DNA from: Catonia carolina
Taxonomy: Eukaryota; Arthropoda; Insecta; Hemiptera; Achilidae
NCBI GenBank assembly: GCA_035578175.1
Contig: JAQMRL010000016.1
Coordinates: 1,303,501 to 1,367,500 of the forward strand
DNA: 64,000 nt
Reading direction: 5' to 3'
Shown here: one piece after another, positions 55,301 to 64,000 of the stretch
Layout of the letters: every line of letters starts with the position of its first letter
How positions within the stretch are numbered: position 1 is the first letter of the stretch
Position numbers and translations under genes: made by a program
The notes under the pieces: model-generated
The model's input: only the letters and a program-made list of their open reading frames with translations
Databases searched by the model: none
What the model was told of the DNA's origin: nothing

Positions 55301-56234
55301 TGTGGAGATTGGGATACTCTCATTTTATTATCCAAAAATTTGTAAACTCAGTTTACAACATTTACAAACATTTTATTAAAGTTTTATAAAAAATTGTTTA
55401 CAAAAACAAGTTGTTATTGTTATGATCAATATAAATTGATATAGGTAGTTTAAATCTTGTTTTTAAAAGTCAAGGTTTGTTTTGTCATGATTTTAATAAC
55501 AAATATGCGATTTGTATTTTGAATGTTCCGTGGTTAGTTTATTAAAGTCACCTTGACATTTATATTAATAGAATTTACACGGGATACTGAGGTATTCGAT
55601 AACAGGTTAATCTCACTAATTAACTTTAATTTATGGTTTTAATTTATTTACCTGCACATAGTTCCTTATTAGAAGGAAAACACACCTTTGGATAATCATT
55701 ACCTTGTTTTTACATCCTGGTGTGGATCAGATTAAAATTTAATTGGACAGGTGTATTGTTTTCCTTGTGGTTATTTATCAGTATAAATACACCTGTAAAT
55801 TTAGGCTGGACACACACCATTCTTTTATCAGCTATGAGAGACGTCTTACCGATTATGAAGAATCCAGGAAGGAGTCTATTACTTGTAATGGGTATGATTT
55901 AACTTTATTTTAAAACATTCAGAGTACAATTGCATAGGGCTGACTGAGGTGGTTTTTAGCTTTTAAATTGTATTTAGTTGTAAGAGGGTTATTTCTTTTG
56001 AAAGGTTTTATGTTTAAATAATTTCATTTTGTTTTGTGTTATTAAATTTATGTGTAAATTTAATAGAAAGTTAATCTCATTGTTTAACTGACTCAAAGGG
56101 TTTATGAAAAAATATAATTAATTAACTTGTTAATTTCTAATTAAATAAAATATCATATTCAGTAGCACCAATTTTGTTCTTGTTTCTTAAAAACTCAGAA
56201 ACTAAACCTGGTAATTCACTCGGCCAGCACGACA
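55301..56234. mobile_element. Solo long terminal repeat
   Basis: A 934-bp insertion begins TGTGGAGATTGGG and ends GCACGACA, flanked by ACCG (55,297-55,300 and 56,235-56,238). Unit 2 shows the unoccupied site TGTACAGACATTT at 39,979. TATAAATA (55,792-55,799) and AATAAA (56,144-56,149) suit U3 and R signals. No internal retroelement sequence remains, which fits LTR-LTR recombination. The superfamily cannot be assigned without coding sequence. Confidence 0.75.
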
Positions 56235-56269
56235 ACCGACATTTAAAAGGTGTTAATTTAAATAATAAC

Positions 56270-56729
56270 GGGTGTTTTATTGAGGACGCAACCCTGATTA
56301 TAAGAAGATAGAAGTAATAAATTGGTAAATTTTCTGTCCCCCAACCGGTATGTTGCCAACAGTGCACTAAAGGCCAACTATCTAAGACAGTTAAAATGTT
56401 CCAGTCAAGCATTAGTGTGGTGAAAGCTGTCGTTTCGTTATATTGTGACAGCAATGGTTGTTTCCAAGTAAAAGATTGTGGCTTTTAACATAGGGTTGCA
56501 TTCTTAATAAAACACCCATAGAGTATTTTATTAATAAAACCATTGCTGACACAATATAACGAAACGACTGCTGTCACCACACTAATGCTTGACTGGAACA
56601 CTTTAACTGTCTTAGGCAGTTAGCATTGAGTACACTGTTGCCAACATACCGATTGGGGGGACAGAAAATTTACCGATGTATTACTTCTATTTTTTCATAA
56701 TCAGGGTTGCGTCCCTAATAAAACCCCCT
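56270..56729. mobile_element. Fold-back element, unit 3 copy
   Basis: Paralogue of 40,016-40,480 with the same GGGTGTTTTAT outer ends and mirror arms. Confidence 0.65.
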
Positions 56730-57414
56730 ATAATAATAGTAAATAAAAAATAGTGTTTCTGAGAAATAGAAATATAACGCACAAATGGTTACATGTAGCC
56801 TATTGTTGTACGGCTACCTAAAGGAGTCGGGTATCTAATTAGATGATTGGCTCTTTTTGTAACCATTCTATTCAATTATGATGAGTATTTTTATTATTAT
56901 ATAGAAAATCTCTGTCCTTCTCGTGACTTGCATAGCTTCATGTATGTAAGGGAGCACACCGTTTTGGAGTTGAGTCTTTGATCTGGCAGTGAGTCATACT
57001 GTGTACGAGTACGCCTGCCAAGAGATCCACCGTAAATTGTAGACACGTATAATCGTTGTTATCTTTGAAAGTAGGACTTAGTTTAAGTAAGTGCAAAATA
57101 ATCTTGCAATTGGTTAAGTTTACGTCATAAATTGATTTTAATTAGTTGGTTATTTCTTATAAGTAATTTAATTGTAGGTTTAAGACACTTAAATTGTTAT
57201 TGTAATTTTTAGTTTGCAATAAATAATACTTGTAATTCTTAAACTATAGTGTGTTAATTATTTAGTTTACCTAGATCTCGAAACGGACCTTAGAGATAAT
57301 TGTCACAATACATTATTGTCTAATGACTGGATGTGTAAGGTCAGTTGAGGCTGTCAACTAAATACATAATTTGGAATCTGTTATATTGTATTTGTCTATT
57401 TCCAGCTTGTCGTG

Positions 57415-57548
57415 TTCATGCAGTCTTGGGTTCGAATCCCTTTCAGGCACAGCATATTTTCATACAATACAAAAAAATCATTTCATCCTTCACTGTCTGC
57501 ATTAGCAGTAATTTCAGAACAGTAGGATTATAAATCAAAAGAAAAAAA
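57415..57548 (+). mobile_element. 5'-truncated tRNA-derived SINE, family 3, unit 3
   Basis: Same insertion as at 41,160-41,312; B box GGTTCGAATCCC and an A-rich tail. Confidence 0.65.
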
Positions 57549-57835
57549 ATTGCCATGTTCAGTCTAGTTGTACTTTTTCTTGCCTATATAAATTTATAGG
57601 AAAGAGTATTGCTTTCATGTTGATGAGAAATCCAGTTTTCACAAGAATGTACAAGTTTTCAGACCTCCAGAACCCAAAACAAACTTGTTTTTTGTAATTG
57701 TTCTGTGTGTGAATAAAATATCTCAAGAATGAAACTTTGTACGAAGTTGAAACTTAAAATTTAAGTTAGGTACTACTAGAGGAACTAACAAGAACATTAT
57801 CATCTAAATTAGTTAATCGGAAGTATAGGGTGATT

Positions 57836-58745
57836 CAAAAAGAGCGCCGGTTTTTAAACGGCTGGTAAACTTTTGTTTATCGGTTGGCAACATTGTTTGA
57901 CCTCATTTCTATTTCGGAGAACATTCCGATTGACGATTCAGTTGTAGTTTCTCTTGTTCGCAGTGTAATACTCTCGCAGTCTCTGTCTAACCATGGAGAA
58001 GTTTACTATTGCGCAACGAGTGTTAATCGTCAAAACATTTTACCAGAGTGGAGAGAGTTATGCGGCTACTGTCAGGCGACTTCGCGGTACTCTAGGACGT
58101 ATGAAGCACCGAATGAATCAACAGTTCGCAGGCTCATGAAAAAGTTTTTTGAGACGGGTTCAACAGTCGACCTTAAAAGTTCTGGACGTCGTCGTTCTGG
58201 CCGAACTGAGCAGAACGTTGCGTTGGTTCGTGACAGTGTGGCTGTTAGCCCAGCAAAATCAATACGTCGCCGTTCTCAACAATTGGGTTTAAGATGTTCT
58301 TCTGTACGGAGAATTCTTCGGTACGATCTCCAATATCACCCGTATAAAATTCAGTTGACGCAACATTTGAAAGTGGCAGACCACCAGAAGAGACGACAGT
58401 TTGTTGACTGGGTATTGAGAAAACGGCAGGATGATGACACCTTCGCAAACAAAATCATTTTCAGTGATGAGGCGCACTTCCACTTAAACGGTTTTGTTAA
58501 TAAACAGAACGGTTTTGTTAATAACAGGACTTACATAGTCGAAACTTGTCGTGCAGTAATATCCAATTTCATGGACAGAGTTGATGCGTGCCAGCGCAGT
58601 AGAGGAGGACACATGCATGACATCATTTTTCATACATAAAATCGGAAGGTAAGATGAACTTGTTGATGTATTTATTTTCAGTTTTTCAATAAATAAATCT
58701 CTTAATTTGATATATCAAAACTGGCGCTCTTTTTGAATCACCCTA
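57836..58745 (+). mobile_element. Tc1/mariner-superfamily deletion derivative
   Basis: Inverted ends of about 30 bp (TAGGGTGATTCAAAAAGAGC and onward, one mismatch) are flanked by TA. Unit 2 holds the empty site (GGAAGTAGTAGTTTC, about 41,577). The 910-bp element keeps a transposase start and end but has lost the middle. The near-perfect ends suggest recent mobility through a relative's transposase. Confidence 0.85.
57992..58639 (+). pseudogene. Transposase of DUF4817-type Tc1-like element, frameshifted and internally deleted
   Basis: The original start is the ATG at 57,992 (MEKFTIAQRVLIVKTF), a frame that ends near 58,105. The helix-turn-helix region then continues in another frame with APNESTVRRLMKKFFETGST and RRRSQQLGLRCSSVRRILR, and reaches IIFSDEAHFHLNGFVNKQN with the first catalytic aspartate. 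After a short repeated GGTTTTGTTAATAA unit the sequence jumps to the C-terminal CRAVISNFMDRVDACQRSRG, so the second and third catalytic residues are absent. It is inactive. Confidence 0.8.
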
Positions 58746-58790
58746 TAGTAGTTTCTTCATGTAATTTTCACTTATTTTGTGACGTATTGC

Positions 58791-59165
58791 TGCCTACCGT
58801 GACAGACCATTTTTTGTGTACCTAAGCCTTAAGCCATTGAATTACGCCCAAGATTATACACCCAACAAGAGTGACTCACTTGTCCATTACAAAGATGGAT
58901 GGAATAGTGAAGAGAGAGAGAGAGTGAAGAAGTTTTACGTGGTGTTTACTGTTTACAAAGATAGAGCAGTAGTAGAAAGGAAGAGACTGTTGGTGTGGTT
59001 TGGGGTTTAACCCTTAAGGCTCCCTTCGTACTATCCGCTTCTAATACATTGCCACGGCCGTATTACATTCCTTTCCCATCACGTCACACACACTCACACA
59101 CATTCATATTGTTAGATTTTACTTGTGAAAAACCATTTGTAAAGCAGAATTTTAGCTACACATAT
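58791..59165. other. Unit 3 DNA with short GA and CA repeats
   Basis: Matches unit 2 from 41,623 to about 41,790. It has a (GA)n expansion at 58,911-58,924 not seen there. From 59,000 it is specific to unit 3; CACACACACTCACACACA lies near 59,086. Confidence 0.4.
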
Positions 59166-60410
59166 GTTGTTGTTTAGGTCATCAGCCGAAAAGCATGTTT
59201 GAACCTCTAGAGGCTTTACTAAGTAAAACAAGGAGTGAGGTTGTTTACCATTGCCTTCCTCACTGAGTGGAAAAGTACGCTTATCAGCATGCCAGGCCCT
59301 CTGAAAAGCACAAATCTTCCACTCTGCAAATGACACCTTCACTTCATTCATCACAGGGTCTGGCTGTATAACGAAAATCATTACTTTCAGAGGAGATAAC
59401 TCTGATAAGTGTCTTTTACACCTCTACCTCTTCTGTTCTTAAATGATTCAGTCATTTAATTGGCTGAACATGCGATAAGAAACAGAACTATTTATTTTAG
59501 CTCTGCAACTAACAGATTGGGTGTAAATAATTTGACACTCCACACATATGTATATTTGACAATTGTGTAGGTTGCAGGAGAATGAATCACTAGATAGGAC
59601 TTTATTGTGGGATTATTATGCCGATCAGATTAGTGGTAAAATATCATTTGGGGTATTTGCATTAAAAAAAATTGCCAGATTGAATGATAAAAAATTGCTA
59701 ATAGCAGCTCATTATGGTTTAATTTTATGTCATATCAGTTATGCTATATTAGTATGGGGTAATTCACCTTACCTCATGCAGATCACTATTTAAAGAGCTG
59801 CAATTGCTTTTACATTCCTTGTTTGTACATTTTTGAAGTGATAATGTACTTCAAGAAGAATATTTTTTACAGAATTTAGATGTTCACAACCACTACACAA
59901 GAAACAGAATCGATTATTATGTTGCTAATCACAACACTAAATTGCTTGAACCAAAACCAACTTTTGCAGGTAGAAAATACATCAATTAATATTTCCACAA
60001 GATTTAAAAAGTTGTGACAATTTAAGTCATTTTAAAAAAAAGCTAAAACAATATTTGATTGATGAAACATTTTACAGTGTGCACGAATTCCTTTCTAAAT
60101 AGTTTTGGTATTTAACTTTAATCAAACAAATATTTTGTACAATTTGATACAAAGGGGTTCATGACAAGCCTGCTGAGTTAAACTGTGGCAGGAGGAAATT
60201 GTTGGTGATGAATTTATCATTGTGTTTGTTTTTTTTATTATTATTTATTTTGTGTGATTTTAATTCAATAGGGTTCATGACAAACCTACTGAAGTAAGCA
60301 GTAGCAAAAACAATTTTTGTGGGTAAGTGATAAATTTATCATTGGTGATAAACTTTCAGTTTTATCTTGACATGTCCTATACTCCCTTTGGAGTCTCCAA
60401 GATGAAAAAA
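59166..60410 (+). mobile_element. Internally deleted CR1-like copy C
   Basis: After the SINE-like segment comes the start of the ORF1 middle (to TTGACACTCCAC at 59,542). The sequence then jumps to the ORF2 C-terminal region (59,563-59,793, with SLDRTLLWDYYADQISGKIS and ILVWGNS), a 3' region, and an end at GGAGTCTCCAAGATGAAAAAA. The endonuclease and RT are deleted. It is the only sizeable CR1 piece here on the + strand besides the next fragment. Confidence 0.7.
59168..59405 (-). repeat. SINE-like dispersed segment, copy 3
   Basis: Inverted copy of 9,002-9,232. Here it forms the very 5' end of a CR1-like fragment on the + strand, with no coiled-coil sequence before it. Confidence 0.5.
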
Positions 60411-60419
60411 TTATAACAT

Positions 60420-60943
60420 TGAAAGCGCTTTTAAAATACAGAAAAAAGCTGTCAGGTGTATGAAGGTAGTCAACCACCTTACTTCATGCAGATCACTATT
60501 TAAAGAGCTGCAATTGCTCACAGTTCCTTCTTTGTTCATTTTTGAAGTGATAATGTACGGATAGTATGCACTAATTGCTTGAAGAAAAACCAACTTATGC
60601 ACGTAGAAAATACATCAATAAATTGCCTCAAGGTTTAAAAAGTTGTAACAATTTAAGTCATTTTTAAAAAAAGCTAAAACAATATTTGATTGATGAAACA
60701 TTATACAGTGTCAATGAATTCCTTTCTAAATAGTTTTTGGTTGAAAAGTATTTAACTTCTAGTTAAATAAATATTTTGTACTTTTTGATACAAAGGGGTT
60801 CATGACAAGGATTAAGCAGTACCTAGTAGAAACAAATTTTTGGTGCTAATTGATGAATTTATCATTGTGATTGACTTTTAGTTTATTAGTTTTATCTTGA
60901 CATGTCCTATACTCCCTTTGGAGTCTCCTAAATGGAAAAAAAT
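60420..60943 (+). mobile_element. CR1-like 3' fragment C2
   Basis: A second 3' end directly downstream of copy C, from GCTTTTAAAATACAGAAAAAAG to GGAGTCTCCTAAATGGAAAAAA. It includes a degenerate ORF2 tail and deletions relative to copy B. The pair resembles a tandem insertion. Confidence 0.65.
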
Positions 60944-62029
60944 GACATGAGGGTGGCTTGTTTGGGAACACTACAGGTAGTATTTTGTCGTGCGCCACTC
61001 CCTTCCCTCCTTTGCTACAACGTACATTAGGCCCAACTGTTTGTAACAAAAGCAAATTCGTATAAAAAAAGGCACAGTTTTCACACAAACTAAGAAACGT
61101 GTTTGTATGTTGACTTACAGACGGCCTGCTTGTGATATCTGTTTACATAAAGAGTTTTCATTATTCTAACCTACCTTTCACACTCACGACTAAAAATATT
61201 TCCCTTTCATTATATTCTATTTCTATTAAGGCGTTGGAGTAAAGTTGCATAGGAGAATTCTCTACAAAATAAATTGAATAATGGCCGGTTTCAGATGTAT
61301 ATTGACCTGACTGCAATAAGTTTTATTGTGTAGTGGACTACCGGTTTGTATAGCCAGCCACTGAAGAGGGTTCGCATAGCAGATGGGTTAACGCGGTGAG
61401 TAGAGTACTGGTCCAAGAAAGATGTAAGGTGGAATGCAGGGCCACCAAATAAGGATGGATTATTGTACGGTGCTGGAGGAATTCAACTCATACGCAAGTG
61501 AAGAAAGAAATAAAGTGGTCTGTTCAGAGTGTGTGAATCTAGTTTGGGGTGGAGAAGTTGCTAAAAATTATGTGAAATGCATAATACGCATTATTATGAA
61601 CCAGTACTGACTTACTGACTTGTGCAGTGTGGTGTAATGCAGCCTACTGAAATTATGTTGCTTGAAAAGATGGTGTAAGAATTAATGTAATTGGGGGTGG
61701 AGAGAAAAAGTTACAATTATGTGGACACGTCTATAGGATGAAGGAGATGGGTTGCCTATTAGGACAGCCTAGTTTGAGGGGGAAGGTAAAAGTCCTCTCG
61801 CATGACCAACAGTGAAGTATTTAAGATCAGGTAAGGAAGATTTAATAAAGATTTAATGCCAAGAGAACAACCGAGGTGAAATGGTTCACTCATACAGAGA
61901 TCTGATGAAATTAACAGAATGGTTACAAAAGTTTTTAGTGTTGCTAATGTTCTTAAAATAATTTTTGTTATTGTTTTGCTCAATACTTAATATCGGAATT
62001 TAATAAATAACGAATGATTCACAATTTTT
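60944..62029. other. Unit 3 3' border region
   Basis: 61,530-61,630 matches unit 2 at 41,805-41,890, and 61,860-61,990 matches the end of unit 1. Around 61,690-61,740 a frame reads KLQLCGHVYRMKEM, reminiscent of a reverse-transcriptase C-terminus but too short to rely on. Nothing else is recognised. Confidence 0.35.
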
Positions 62030-62129
62030 GAAGACGAAACCAATAGTTGAAGCTTTTACACTTTTCCGTTCATTGTCGTAATTATTCTTTCTATATAATT
62101 TAATTCCTTTGTAGTATGAATATTATAAG

Positions 62130-62640
62130 TTTAACCGATGCAAATAAAGTTTTTAAAACTTATCAACAATTCAACAAGTATAGTTGCGCTACCTAGCGCC
62201 AGTTTTTTGTATTTATAAAACGGACGTTTTCCATAAAGGAGGGAACGAAGTGGTCGTGTTTTTGCTTATAAACCTGAATAAAATAATTAGTAATATTAAA
62301 CAGTTGTAGGTTATTTTAGAACCGAAAATCGGATCGTGGGTTCGAGGAATCTACAGTCGACCAAACTAACTGATTGGTAAATTGTGTTTTTGTTTTATTC
62401 ACTAGATGAAGAGTATTAAAATCTTTTCAGGTTATGTTTGGGAGTCGAAACTTATAAAAAGTTTAATAGAGGATGTGTATTCGGTTATTGTAATCAAGTG
62501 TAGTGGGCACTGCAGATTTAATTAGAGACGGTTTTGTGTTCGGTTGTGAAAATTATTCGGTCAGTGTTTACAAGATACAACTCGTTTCATTTGGCCTAGG
62601 GCCATGCCCTGTAATGTGCTCCAGAAATAATGAATCTACA
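62130..62640 (+). repeat. 540-bp module, first copy of unit 4
   Basis: Has GCGCTACCTAGCGCCAG, the GTAAAT...TTTTCAG interval and GTCAGTGTTTACAAG. It is cut after GAATCTACA by CR1 fragment F. Confidence 0.55.
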
Positions 62641-62647
62641 AAAAAAA

Positions 62648-63470
62648 TTCGTGCACACTGTAAAATGTTTCATCAATCAAATATTGTTTTAGTTTTTTTT
62701 TAACATGACTTTAATTGTCACAACTTTTTAAACCTTGTGGAAATTTATTGATGTATTTTCTACCATCATAAGTTGGTTTTGGTTCAAACAATTTAGTGTT
62801 GTGATTAGCAACATAATAATCAATTCTGTTTCTTGTGTAGCGGCTGTGGACATCTAAATTCTGTAAAAAGGTATTTTGCTTTACGTACATTATCACTTCA
62901 AAAATGTACAAAAAAGGAACTGCGAGCAATTTGCAGCTCTTTAAATAGTGATCTGCATGAGGTAAGGTGGTTGACTCCCTTCATACACCTAACGGCCATT
63001 TCTGTATTATAAAAACTCGTGCAATGTTACACTGTGATGAATTACCCCATACTAATATGGCATTCCTGATATGAGATAAAATTAACCAATGATAAGCTGC
63101 TACTAGCAGTTTTTTAAAATGTAATCTGGCAATTTCTTTTAAAGCAAATACTCCAGATGATATTTTACCACAAATTTGATCAGTATAACAATCCCATGAT
63201 AGAGTTCTATGTAGTGACACTTCTAGAAACTTTACTGTTTGCACATGATCTAGGATATTATTTTGTATAAAGACATCCGCTTCTCTGTTTTCCCTTACAT
63301 TGTGTTCTGTTTTGAACTGTAAGTACTGACACTTTTCCCATTAACTGTTAACATTAATTGATTCAGAAAAATTGGACTACGGATTCTATGCTAACGAGCA
63401 TTCACTTCGAGACTATAGGCCTATACAAGTTAACTTTTGTTTATGATTGAAGTATCATCAACAAACAGAT
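62648..63470 (-). mobile_element. CR1-like 3' fragment F between two unit-4 modules
   Basis: Contains the ORF2 C-terminal region (62,929-62,711 and 63,244-62,981) and ends near the RT box. Its cut end and following sequence are the same as at 23,293. It lacks the 3' untranslated end seen in fragment D. Confidence 0.65.
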
Positions 63471-63554
63471 GTAACCAATGGTTGAAGCTTTTACTTATTT
63501 CATGTGATTATTCTATAATTATAATTAAATTCCTTTGTAGTATCAATATTATAA

Positions 63555-64000
63555 TTATTTTAACCTATGGAAATAACGTTTTTAAAAACGTATCTACACC
63601 GCATAGTTGCGCTATCTAGCGGCAGGTTTTCCATTTACATAATGGATGCTTTTTCTTTTTTAGTTGGAAAGGAAAGTGATCTTGTGTTTGTAAATAAACG
63701 TGAAGAAAATAAATAGTACTATTAAACAGTTATAGGCTATTATAGAAAAGTGGAAAGTGGGTTCGAAAAATCTGCAGTCGACCAAACTAACTGATTGGTA
63801 AATTGTTTTTGTTTTATTTACTAGATGAAGGGTATTAAAATCTTTTCAGGTTATGTTTGGGAGTCGAAACTTATAAAAAGTTTAATAGAGGATGTGTATT
63901 CGGTTATTCTAATCAAGTGTACTGGGCACTGCAGATTTAAAATTAGAGACGGTTTTGTGTTCAGTTGTGAAAATTATTCGGTCAGTGTTTACAAGATTAA
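63555..64000 (+). repeat. 540-bp module, second copy of unit 4 (cut by window end)
   Basis: Continues the array beyond the window; closely matches 575-990. Confidence 0.55.

Larger units (their letters stand above)
57570..58790 (-). mobile_element. Partial ACTTTCTCTTGCC-family element split by Tc1-like insertion
   Basis: 57,570-57,833 and 58,748-58,790 together correspond to the uninterrupted fragment at 41,339-41,622 in unit 2. Confidence 0.65.

Noticed and set aside
61640..61800. Possible reverse-transcriptase tail (GHVYRMKEM)
   Set aside because: Fewer than 20 convincing residues with stops on either side; could be chance.
1..64000. CRISPR arrays, operons, ribosome-binding sites or prokaryotic promoters
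   Set aside because: Splice signals, A-tailed SINEs and animal transposons show nuclear eukaryotic DNA; the regular 84-bp repeats in the finger exons are coding repeats, not CRISPR.

Overview
This is AT-rich, intron-bearing animal DNA, almost certainly from an insect. The mobile elements it carries are typical of insects: a CR1-like retrotransposon with an esterase-type ORF1, Jockey and RTE-like fragments, mariner and Tc1-like elements, a Harbinger derivative and several tRNA-derived SINEs. Hemiptera is my guess from the style of the SINEs, not a demonstrated assignment. Everything was read by eye without alignment software, so repeat boundaries are good to a few bases at best unless a target-site duplication or an empty paralogous site fixes them.

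The backbone is a tandem array of large repeat units. Each complete unit holds one C2H2 zinc-finger gene on the + strand. Unit 1 is about 1-23,293, unit 2 about 23,294-44,400, unit 3 about 44,400-62,030, and the window ends inside a fourth. A unit begins with a 540-bp module (doubled in units 1 and 2), followed by a conserved 144-bp exon-like block (2202-2345, 25525-25668, 45640-45783). A transposon-filled intron-like interval comes next, then a single coding exon opening with ATG directly after a splice acceptor (10797, 34885, 49680). The three predicted proteins share a nearly identical 177-residue N-terminus. They carry 10, 9 and 5 canonical fingers whose framework is almost constant while the DNA-contact residues differ.

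Almost all the rest is mobile DNA. One roughly 0.9-kb non-autonomous element is present in at least 14 copies and fragments, in both orientations. It has 13-bp inverted repeats (ACTTTCTCTTGCC), an AC microsatellite, internal tandem repeats and a 3' stem-loop. Two near-full-length CR1-like copies (4,704-9,690 and 28,029-33,050, minus strand) lie in the introns of genes 1 and 2. Shorter CR1 pieces mark unit borders at 22,350, 41,910, 59,166, 60,420 and 62,648.

Comparing paralogous units gives empty sites for a Harbinger derivative (14,343-15,050), a Tc1-like deletion derivative (57,836-58,745) and a solo LTR (55,301-56,234). A retroelement fragment in unit 1 and a SINE in unit 2 sit at the same target sequence. 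Units 1 and 2 match best from the 5' module to about 38,856, whereas units 2 and 3 share the downstream 3 kb, so the array is mosaic. The most biologically interesting content is the zinc-finger family: tandem copies with diversifying fingers and unequal finger number inside transposon-rich DNA, the pattern expected of a fast-evolving DNA-recognition family, possibly one directed at transposons (inference).
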